64,000 bases of DNA from Candidatus Methylomirabilis lanthanidiphila (GTDB lineage: Bacteria; Methylomirabilota; Methylomirabilia; Methylomirabilales; Methylomirabilaceae). The notes below the pieces were generated by a model. It was not told the DNA's origin, made no database searches, and saw nothing but the letters and a program-made list of their open reading frames with translations. A program made the position numbers and the translations under genes. Shown piece by piece: positions 44,667-51,287 of the stretch. The stretch is from positions 1 through 64,000 of the forward strand of contig CABIKM010000005.1 of assembly GCA_902196205.1 (NCBI GenBank), given 5' to 3'. The stretch's first letter is position 1. Each line of letters begins with the position of its first letter.

Positions 44667-45331
44667 AAGGGTCTCTATCCATGAGAGCGATCAAGATTCC
44701 CGAAAAGACCGTTACCAGGCTGTCGATCTACCTGCGCTGTGTGGAGGAGTTGGAGGGTGAAGGGACGGCGAGCGTCTCGTCCAAGCAGCTCGCCGACCGT
44801 TTCGGCCTGAACTCTGCTCAGGTGCGAAAAGACCTGGCATACTTCGGCCAGTTCGGTATCCGGGGTCTGGGGTACTACATCACCCCGCTCCGGCATAGTC
44901 TGGAGGAGATTCTCGGCCTCAAGCGGGCATGGGAGGTGGCTCTGGTCGGGTTGGGGAATCTGGGCTCTGCGTTGATTGCCTACAGGGGGTTCCAGGAGAA
45001 AGGATTCAAAATCTCTGTCGTGTTCGACCGGGACCCGGGCAAGGTCGGTCGGCGGATTGACGGGATCCCGGTAATGGATACAGGGACGATCGTCTCGGTT
45101 GTCCGCAAGCGGAAGATCAAGATCGGAATTTTAGCGGTTCCCGCCGCCGGCGCTCAGGCCGTCCTCGATGCGCTCGTAAAGGGCGGGGTCATTGCGGTCT
45201 TGAATTTCGCCCCCGCCCAATTGACCGCCCCCGATTCGGTGAAGGTCCAGAATGTCGACCTGTCAGCCCTCTTGAAAACGCTGAGCTACCATATCGCCCG
45301 GGCCGAGCAGCCGAAACCCCGCACCCCTTGA
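44663..45331 (+). CDS. rex: Redox-sensing transcriptional repressor Rex
   Basis: The 222-residue protein has an N-terminal winged-helix domain (SSKQLADRFGLNSAQVRKDLAYFGQFG) and a Rossmann NAD(H)-binding domain with VGLGNLGSAL (GxGxxG at about 96-101), ending in the domain-swapped helix. Rex senses the NADH/NAD+ ratio and represses respiratory genes when NADH is low. Translational coupling to nuoN2 (ATGA) suggests control linked to complex I. An internal ATG at 44681 is an alternative start. I found no clear TTGTGA-N6-TCACAA Rex operator in the upstream promoters. Confidence 0.95.
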   Translation: MKGSLSMRAIKIPEKTVTRLSIYLRCVEELEGEGTASVSSKQLADRFGLNSAQVRKDLAYFGQFGIRGLGYYITPLRHSLEEILGLKRAWEVALVGLGNLGSALIAYRGFQEKGFKISVVFDRDPGKVGRRIDGIPVMDTGTIVSVVRKRKIKIGILAVPAAGAQAVLDALVKGGVIAVLNFAPAQLTAPDSVKVQNVDLSALLKTLSYHIARAEQPKPRTP

Positions 45332-45340
45332 CCCCGTCGC

Positions 45341-45844
45341 CTACGGCTTTCCTTTCTGACTGAGGAGGGCGTCAATCGATTTGTGAAACTCCTCCTCGGT
45401 CATTGCCCCCCTCGACCGTCCATAGAGGCTTCCGTCTGGATTGATCAGGAAGGTGGTCGGCGTACCTTCGATTTGATAGCGTCTGCCGATCTCGCCGTCG
45501 GTATCGCGTCCCACAGGGTAAGGGAGCTTATACGTCTCGATAAACCTGCGCGCGTCGGCTTCGTTGTCCCAGGCGACGTTGACGCCCAGCATCACGAGGC
45601 CCTTGCCATTGTACTGCTGGTAGATCTTTGCCAGAACGGGAGCCTCCCGTTGACAATGGGGTCATTTGGAGTGAAAGAAGTTGATCAGCACCGGCTTGCC
45701 GCGAAAATCCTTCAGCGCGATCGACTTGCCGTCCAGCAGCGGCATCGTAAAGTCCGGGACAGGCGCCGCGTGGGCCGCCTGCGCAACCAGCAGTGTGCCG
45801 ACCAACAAAGCTGTGAACATCGCTTTTCGCATGGGATTGCTCAT
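45341..45844 (-). CDS. TlpA/ResA-like thiol-disulfide oxidoreductase with in-frame UGA (candidate selenoprotein)
   Basis: Read through one UGA, this is a 167-residue exported thioredoxin-fold protein: signal peptide (MSNPMRKAMFTALLVG...AHA), then PVPDFTMPLLDGKSIALKDFRGKPVLINFFHSK, UGA, PHCQREAPVLAKIYQQYNGKG, VMLGVNVAWD and GTPTTFLINPDG. The UGA (complement of 45662-45664) falls exactly on the first cysteine of the CPHC redox motif; frame and homology continue unbroken on both sides. Seventeen bases after it is a 7 bp hairpin (45635-45651) with a GGC loop, in the position of a bacterial SECIS. GGAGG precedes the ATG at 45844. The alternative is a nonsense-mutated pseudogene. Confidence 0.75.
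45635..45656 (-). promoter_or_regulatory. Candidate bacterial SECIS hairpin
   Basis: In the sense of the gene, AACGGGA-GGC-TCCCGTT forms a perfect 7 bp stem with a G at the loop start, beginning 10 bases after the UGA and with its loop 17 bases after it. An outer TTG/CAA pairing across an internal loop extends it to 45628-45656. Bacterial SECIS elements sit about here, with an apical G. Confidence 0.55.
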
Positions 45845-45873
45845 CTCTGATACCTCCAATGTCAGTGGGGTCT

Positions 45874-45961
45874 ATAGAGTCAATCGAGTCTGTTGGGTCT
45901 ATTGGGTCATTGAGTCCGTTGAGTCAACTCAATAGACTCAATACACTCGAAGGACTCAATT
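45874..45961. repeat. GAGTCAATCGAGTC-type intergenic repeat
   Basis: Units of GGGTCTATTGGGTC and ACTCAATAGACTCAAT make an imperfect inverted repeat in the spacer between the TlpA-like gene and ubiD. It is a different family from the nuo spacer repeats but of the same low-complexity style. Confidence 0.65.
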
Positions 45962-45973
45962 AACGGTTGTTCC

Positions 45974-47419
45974 TCAATCCAGACCATACTCTTGCCAGCG
46001 TCGGTCTACGGCAGCCTTGGTCTCATGATCCATGACCTGTTCATCCGGCCAGTCGCGCATGAACCCCTCCTCTTTCCACTTTCGCGTTCCGTCGATCCCC
46101 ATCTTTGAGCCATACTTGGGCAGCCGACTGGCATGATCCAGGGTTTCGACCGGGCCCATGACAAATTCGATATCGCGCTCCGGGTCGATGTGGTTGAGGA
46201 CCTTCCAGACCACTTCCGCCGGGTTGCGGACGTTCACGTCCTTGTCGACGACGACGATCACCTTCGAGAACATCGCCTGGCCCATGCCCCAGATCGCGTG
46301 CATGATCTTACGCGCGTGGCCCGGGTACGCCTTGTCGATGCTGACGATAACAAGATTGTGAAAGACCCCGGCAAACGGCATGTGGAAGTCCACGATCTCC
46401 GGCAACTGTTTTCTGAGGAGGGGGAGGGACATCCGCTCCACGGCCGTCCCCATGTGGCAGTCCTCCATGGGCGGGCGGCCGACGATAGTGGTTTGGTAGA
46501 TCGGGTCCCGGCGGTGGGTGATGGCCGTCAGATGAAAGACGGGGTAATAGTCGGGGAGGGAGTAAAAGCCGGTATGATCGCCGAACGGCCCTTCCAGGCG
46601 CAACTCATCCGGTTCGACATACCCTTCCAGCACGATTTCGGCGTTGGCCGGGACCTCCAGATCAACGGTCTCGCACGGGACGAGTTCGACTGACCGTTTT
46701 CGCAGGAAGCCGGCGATCAGCATCTCGTCGATCCCGTCGGGCGCCGGGATGACTGCCGACAGGGTCGTAGCCGGATCGGGCCCAATGGCCACGGCGACCT
46801 CGGTGCGGCGCCCAAGCCGTCGGTTTTTTTCGTAGTGTCTCGCGCCGCCGTGGTGGATGTGCCAGTGCATCCCCGCGGTCCGTTCATCGTAGATCTGCAT
46901 CCGATACATACCGCAGTTGCGCGTGCCGGTGTCCGGATCTTTGGTGAAGACCAGGGGAAACGTGATGAACCGGCCGCCGTCCAGCGGCCAGCACTTGATG
47001 ACCGGCAACAGGTCAAACGAGGGCTCTTGCGTGATGCGCACCTCCTTACACGGGCCGTCCTTCACCCGTTTGGGCAGGTAGCTCGCCATCTCCGTCAGCT
47101 TCGGCAACATTTTGAGTTTCTCGAGCCACCCTTCCGGACTCTTGATCTCGAGAATGCCGTCCAGCTCCCCGGCCAGTTCGTCCAGCGAGGCGCGCTGCAG
47201 CGCCAGGCACAGATGCGCCTCCGAGCCGAAGGCGTTGATCAGGAGCGGCATGGGCGAGCCCTTGACCCGCTCGAACAGCAGCGCCGGTCCAAGACGCTTG
47301 CTGACCCGATCAGTGATCTCGGTGACCTCGAGAATCGGATCGACCTCGGTCTTAATCCGCCTCAGCAGCCCCCGCTGCTCCAGCGCCGCAATAAACGCCC
47401 GCAGATCCTCGTATGCCAT
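45974..47419 (-). CDS. ubiD: UbiD-family (de)carboxylase
   Basis: The 481-residue protein matches UbiD, a prenylated-FMN-dependent decarboxylase; in quinone synthesis it removes the carboxyl of polyprenyl-hydroxybenzoate. Family segments visible are DLLPVIKCWPLDGGRFITFPLVFTKDPDTGTRN, the metal/prFMN-binding HHGGARHY, and the E-x6-R region with EGPFGDHTGFY. The length fits the family. ATG 47419 is preferred to a GTG one codon earlier. UbiX, which makes the cofactor, is not in the window. Confidence 0.93.
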   Translation of the reverse strand: MAYEDLRAFIAALEQRGLLRRIKTEVDPILEVTEITDRVSKRLGPALLFERVKGSPMPLLINAFGSEAHLCLALQRASLDELAGELDGILEIKSPEGWLEKLKMLPKLTEMASYLPKRVKDGPCKEVRITQEPSFDLLPVIKCWPLDGGRFITFPLVFTKDPDTGTRNCGMYRMQIYDERTAGMHWHIHHGGARHYEKNRRLGRRTEVAVAIGPDPATTLSAVIPAPDGIDEMLIAGFLRKRSVELVPCETVDLEVPANAEIVLEGYVEPDELRLEGPFGDHTGFYSLPDYYPVFHLTAITHRRDPIYQTTIVGRPPMEDCHMGTAVERMSLPLLRKQLPEIVDFHMPFAGVFHNLVIVSIDKAYPGHARKIMHAIWGMGQAMFSKVIVVVDKDVNVRNPAEVVWKVLNHIDPERDIEFVMGPVETLDHASRLPKYGSKMGIDGTRKWKEEGFMRDWPDEQVMDHETKAAVDRRWQEYGLD

Positions 47420-47422
47420 CAC

Positions 47423-47854
47423 AACTCCAGCTATTAGCTATCAGCGTTCAGCTTTCAGCTAGAATCCGGAAAGAATTAGGCCCTAAATGCCCACAGAAAG
47501 ACGGCTGAGACAGCTCTGGCTGACCGCTGAGAGCTGACGGCTGATCGCTGTCCTATTGAACGCTGCCACTATAGCGGAGGGGGGTGAGGTCGGCAAGCAA
47601 AAATGGGTCAACCGAGACCAGTCAAAACGCATGGTCTTTGGTCCCTGCGCTGCGACGCGATCAGTGCGGGCGGAGAGTATGTCTTGGCCGTCGCCCGCAG
47701 CGCCTCTTGTTGACACAGGAGCCCAGCCCATGTGGATCGATACGTCACCCGGAAGGGTACACCGCCTTTCTGCTATTTTCATACCTTTTGAATCGGGGTG
47801 GGTTCATTCCCCGCGGAGTGACAAACGTCATTTGACAGGTTACACTTGAAATAG
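47423..47854. other. Intergenic region, no gene recognised
   Basis: It holds an inverted low-complexity repeat (AGCTATCAGCGTTCAGCTTTCAGCT, 47431-47460, with its complement-like GCTGAGAGCTGACGGCTGATCGC at 47524-47548), then about 300 bases with no convincing coding frame. A TTGACA at 47832-47837 precedes the higA-like gene but has no well-spaced -10 box. Confidence 0.5.
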
Positions 47855-48163
47855 ATGCCGATCAGGAGTGTTAGACATAAAGGACTGAAGCGCCTCTTTG
47901 AACACGATGGGAAGGAGAGAACTGCGATATCCATGAAGAATCCCCCTCACCCCGGCGGCGTGATCCGCCGCCAAGTGATCGAGCCCCTCGGTCTTTCGAT
48001 CACGAACGCCGCAGATATCCTCGGTGTCACTCGGCAAACCCTGTCATTGCTGCTGAATGAGCGCACCGACCTGTCGTCGGAGATGGCACTACGGGTCGAG
48101 AAGGCGTTCGGCCCGAAGATGGATCACCTGATGAAAATACGGGGACACCATACTCATTTCTGA
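47855..48163 (+). pseudogene. HigA-like antitoxin fused to a HigB toxin remnant
   Basis: From about residue 27, NPPHPGGVIRRQVIEPLGLSITNAADILGVTRQTLSLLLNE is a typical HigA Xre-type helix-turn-helix. The preceding SVRHKGLKRLFE is the conserved start of the HigB toxin, which in intact modules is followed by about 75 more residues. A deletion appears to have joined the toxin start to the antitoxin. The HigA C-terminus is also altered: after ALRVEKAFGPKMDHLMK it ends in unrelated residues. HigA alone could be translated from ATG 47933, preceded by GGAAGGAG. This is an eroded module; DNA binding may persist. Confidence 0.65.
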
Positions 48164-48236
48164 ACTTCAGTGGCGCTTCCCTTGTCTCGCCGTTTACAAG
48201 ACGGGTGCAACCGATCTGTCATTGGCTTGTTGTGGT

Positions 48237-48572
48237 TCACGCTGACTGGGCTCGTTTTTCCGCGGGAACGAAACGAATCTCGACCCGGCGGTTCAACGCC
48301 GCCGCGATGCGATTGAGCATCGCCAGGGAATGTCCTTCGTAATCGGCGTCTTCAAGACGGCAAATCACCGATGCGGTGGTACCGACCAGCCGTGCCAGTT
48401 GCCGTTGAGTCAGGCCGGCCTTGGTGCGCAACGCGACGATTTTGCGCGCGACATGGTCGTCGGCCCGCGCCTTCTCCAAGGCGGCAAGCCGCTCCGGTTG
48501 CCCCTCGTAGTAGCGCCGATGGAGAATGTCTACCGCGTCCGTCGCGGTTCTCTTAGTAGTGGACTTAGCCAT
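48237..48572 (-). CDS. Xre-family antitoxin (HigA-like)
   Basis: The 111-residue protein has a helix-turn-helix in its C-terminal half: ALRTKAGLTQRQLARLVGTTASVICRLEDADYEGHSLAMLNRIAAAL. It follows the toxin gene by two bases, the toxin-first order typical of HigBA-like modules. It would bind and neutralise the toxin and repress the operon, probably through the palindrome at 48957-48980. Confidence 0.88.
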   Translation of the reverse strand: MAKSTTKRTATDAVDILHRRYYEGQPERLAALEKARADDHVARKIVALRTKAGLTQRQLARLVGTTASVICRLEDADYEGHSLAMLNRIAAALNRRVEIRFVPAEKRAQSA

Positions 48573-48574
48573 GA

Positions 48575-48943
48575 TCAGCCCTCCTTATACGTGTGCCGCT
48601 CGGGATCCAGTGCCAACTTTCGCTTTCTCCGGATCGCTTCCTCGATGTCGCGCGCCGGCACCTCGCGCTCCTTGATAAGCCCATGGGTGAGAATAGCAGC
48701 GACACGCCCGTGAAAGAAATACAGGATGCGATAATTCACTCCCCGCCGCACGACGCGTAACTCGTAGATACCATCCCGCAAGTAATCTGCCTCCGGTCGG
48801 CGGAGTTCATGGCCGAGATCGCGGAGTCGTTCGATGCGGACGCGGCACTTGTCTTGGACCTTGGCAGGTAGTCGGTCCAACCAATCGAGCACGGGAACCT
48901 CTCCCGTTTCCTCCTGGTAAAAGACGACCTTAACCTTAGGCAT
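48575..48943 (-). CDS. RelE/HigB-type toxin (gp49-like)
   Basis: The 122-residue protein has the RelE/ParE-superfamily layout of the phage-derived gp49-like group: VLDWLDRLP, a two-helix hairpin with KCRVRIERLRDLG, then YLRDGIYELRVVRRGVNYRILYFF strands and a C-terminal HGLIKEREVPARDIEEAIRRKRK. Such toxins are mRNA endonucleases acting at the ribosome. It is the first gene of a two-gene module with the antitoxin at 48237. A strong palindrome lies 13 bases upstream. Confidence 0.9.
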   Translation of the reverse strand: MPKVKVVFYQEETGEVPVLDWLDRLPAKVQDKCRVRIERLRDLGHELRRPEADYLRDGIYELRVVRRGVNYRILYFFHGRVAAILTHGLIKEREVPARDIEEAIRRKRKLALDPERHTYKEG

Positions 48944-48956
48944 GCCACTACGTTCT

Positions 48957-48986
48957 TATGTTCGCATTATTGCGAACATAGGTCAA
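48957..48986 (-). promoter_or_regulatory. Operator palindrome and -35 box of the HigBA-like module
   Basis: TATGTTCGCA-N4-TGCGAACATA (48957-48980) is a perfect 10 bp inverted repeat. A -35-like TTGACC for the minus strand (48981-48986) abuts it. Antitoxin binding here would block transcription of the module. Confidence 0.6.
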
Positions 48987-49246
48987 GAACAGATTGGGCC
49001 GTCGCTCGGACGAACTGTCGTGAGGAACCATACCGTAGTACCAGTAGAACTTAGTGGATTGCTGGACTTTCTCGTGTTTGCCGAGGACTTCGAGAGCCGA
49101 TTTCAGTATCTGTTCGATGGACGTGTCCATAAATTTTAAAATTACCAGATTCAGAACCACAAGTTGGCAGAAATGAACACGCGAAGTCGCAGTCATCGGT
49201 AAGGACTTGGGGGTGGAGATCGAACACGCTCATATGATACCCCCAC
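48987..49246. other. Spacer, no gene recognised
   Basis: A minus-strand frame of 82 codons (48948-49196) runs through the operator palindrome and contains a plausible helix (SIEQILKSALEVLGKHEKV) but matches nothing I know. It may be a remnant; I do not claim it as a gene. Confidence 0.3.
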
Positions 49247-50563
49247 TCAATCCGCGTCCAGCAACCACTGATACGCCGCGTGGACTGTGACACCGGGAGG
49301 CACCTTGAGGGACAACTGGTCGAAATTCAGCACGATCAGCGTCTGTGTGGCCCGCGGATGCTCGCGTGACGCGTCCTCCAACGCCCGCACCTCGCGCTCC
49401 CTGGTTTCTGCTGTGCCGATGTCGGCGCACACCTGGATGAGTTCCTCCCGCCCATCGTGAAATCGCGCCAAAAAATCCACTTCGTAACCGGCTTCCGTTC
49501 GCACGTAACCTACCTCGGCCTGGCGACGATCCAACTCGTGCAGCACCACCGTCTCCAGGGCGTATCCTACATTTGACCGGCCTGTTCGATCAAACGCCCC
49601 GATCATGCCGGTGTCTACCGGGTATACCTTGCGCGGGTTCGAATTGCGGCGCCGTTCCGATTCCGTGGCCAGGGGGACACATCGCAGCAAGAAAGAGTCT
49701 TCCAAATACCCCACCATCGCGTGCAACGCATCCTTGGCTACACCCAGCCCTTGAGCCTTCAGGTCCTGATGGAGCCGATGCACGCTGAACCGTCCGGTGG
49801 GGTTCTTTAGGCACTGCCGGGTCAACCAGCGGAGCGCTGCCACCTGCGTGACACTGCGGCGTTCCACGATATCGCGGAACAGCACCGTGTCCACATAGCC
49901 CTGCAACAGATCGATGCGCAACCCCGACGCAAGCCCTTGCGCCTCCGGAAATCCGCCTGCTGTCAGGTACTCACCTAAGAGTTGTTCTACCCGCGACCGC
50001 TCTGGGGCAGCCAGTGATCTGGCCTCCCCTTCGGGTTCCTGTCCGCGATGCCGCAGAAACTCCCGGAAGCTGAACGGCCGGATGATGGTTTCGGTGCCGC
50101 GTCCCCGCAACGAGGTATGCACCTCTCGGCTCAACATCCGCGCAGACGACCCGGACACCACCATTTGGACTCGCTCTGTGTCCATGACCCGCCGCACAAA
50201 GCGTTCCCACCCGTTCACCACTTGGATCTCGTCTAGCAGCCACCACACTGTTGCCCGCCGGCGCCAGTCGGGGTACCGTCGATAATATTCCTCCAGCAGC
50301 ATCCCCAATTGCTCCAATGGCAACCCCGCCAAGCGATCGTCATCGAAGCTCAGGTACACCACGCGCGCGGCCTCGGCCGATGTCCGCCACTGCGACTGTA
50401 GCTGTCTAAGGTAGGTTGTTTTCCCTGCGCGCCGCATGCCGACGACTGCATGGACCTTACCGGGGATCGGCGGCAGCGTGACATCACGCGGCGTCGCCGC
50501 CAGTTCCAGACCGGGAGCGACCGCCGCGCTCAGCTTGTCATTTAATACAGGGTGGAGGCTCAT
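49247..50563 (-). CDS. AAA ATPase with DUF4143 domain
   Basis: The 438-residue protein has Walker A GMRRAGKTT (42-50), Walker B WWLLDEIQ, a sensor-like VVSGSSARML, and then a DUF4143 C-terminal domain (GFPEAQGL..., YVDTVLFRDIVERR, ending with a restriction-fold-like segment TEAGYEVDFLARFHDGREELIQVC). This large family of orphan ATPases is common in accessory DNA and among archaea and bacteria; its function is unsettled. It stands alone between toxin-antitoxin genes. An inverted repeat lies upstream at 50591-50609. Confidence 0.9.
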   Translation of the reverse strand: MSLHPVLNDKLSAAVAPGLELAATPRDVTLPPIPGKVHAVVGMRRAGKTTYLRQLQSQWRTSAEAARVVYLSFDDDRLAGLPLEQLGMLLEEYYRRYPDWRRRATVWWLLDEIQVVNGWERFVRRVMDTERVQMVVSGSSARMLSREVHTSLRGRGTETIIRPFSFREFLRHRGQEPEGEARSLAAPERSRVEQLLGEYLTAGGFPEAQGLASGLRIDLLQGYVDTVLFRDIVERRSVTQVAALRWLTRQCLKNPTGRFSVHRLHQDLKAQGLGVAKDALHAMVGYLEDSFLLRCVPLATESERRRNSNPRKVYPVDTGMIGAFDRTGRSNVGYALETVVLHELDRRQAEVGYVRTEAGYEVDFLARFHDGREELIQVCADIGTAETREREVRALEDASREHPRATQTLIVLNFDQLSLKVPPGVTVHAAYQWLLDAD

Positions 50564-50590
50564 TGTTCTTGTGATACTCTATAATATAGG

Positions 50591-50609
50591 TGTCCTTTAT
50601 ATAAGGACA
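50591..50609. promoter_or_regulatory. Inverted repeat upstream of the DUF4143 ATPase
   Basis: TGTCCTT-TATAT-AAGGACA is a perfect 7 bp inverted repeat 28 bases upstream of the ATPase start, next to the AT-rich CTATATTATAG (minus strand). It may be an operator. Confidence 0.4.
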
Positions 50610-50858
50610 GAATACCAGTAATCAGTCACTAATACAAGGACACCCTGCTATCTTCCCGTATTTGCTGTTCCCACGTGATGGGCCGCCTCGGATCGACCCT
50701 GAGCGGCGTTACGTGCCGCAATCTCCAGGTTCAGGATTAACAGCGGGCTAGAGATGAGGTGGGGTCGGCAAGCCGAAATTGATCGACGACCGCGCCTTCG
50801 ACCTTATTCGACGAGCGGATTGCGCACGGCAAGATCCGGAAACCGTCCGAAATGGCGA
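50610..50858. other. Spacer downstream of an orphan antitoxin, no gene recognised
   Basis: This is where a toxin partner would be expected for the minus-strand antitoxin at 50859-51104, but no intact PIN-domain or MazF-like frame is present. Nothing else is recognisable. Confidence 0.4.
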
Positions 50859-51104
50859 TTACCCGCCGCGCCCCTCATAGATCGAATCTCGGATGCGATC
50901 CCATGAGGCCGTAGCCAGGCCTGGTTGAATCCCGCTACCTTTGAACGTGGCTTTTCGGAGATGAAACCTGCCATCTTGTGCCCGCTCAGTGAGAATCCGG
51001 CGCAACCCCTCTTCTACAAGGGCTCGCAATGTGGTGCCTTCGTTGGCAGCCAATTGTCTGGCATCACGCAGAAGTGAATCAGTCACCTCTATGGTAGTCT
51101 TCAT
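50859..51104 (-). CDS. Ribbon-helix-helix-type antitoxin (VapB-like), orphan
   Basis: The 81-residue protein begins MKTTIEVTDSLLRDARQLAANEGTTLRALVEEGLRRIL, the N-terminal DNA-binding ribbon-helix-helix layout of VapB/DUF2191 antitoxins, followed by a short tail that usually binds a VapC toxin. ATG 51104 is the family start; the same frame stays open for nearly 2 kb upstream only because it is the complement of the large TPR gene. No vapC is found on either side, so it is an orphan. Confidence 0.75.
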   Translation of the reverse strand: MKTTIEVTDSLLRDARQLAANEGTTLRALVEEGLRRILTERAQDGRFHLRKATFKGSGIQPGLATASWDRIRDSIYEGRGG

Positions 51105-51287
51105 ATGGGACGATGTATCAGGAGCCCATACCGCTGTCAAGTTAAGTAGCGTTCGCGTCTCTGAACATCTTGACAGGTCAGTGGAAAGGCGAGAGAATCG
51201 CCCTAATTTTTCAAGGCTTTTTCGAGCGAGTTCGGTCGACCCATCTACTCCATCATAATTGGTGATACTCATATCCGGGATTAAATC

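Noticed and set aside
45341-45595. Separate short thioredoxin-like gene starting at 45595
   Set aside because: The frame is continuous with the upstream half through one TGA and lacks its own ribosome site or N-terminal strands, so it is treated as one gene with an in-frame UGA.
48948-49196. 82-codon minus-strand frame upstream of the toxin gene
   Set aside because: It runs through the operator palindrome, has no ribosome site and no recognisable family; it is recorded only as an unexplained spacer.
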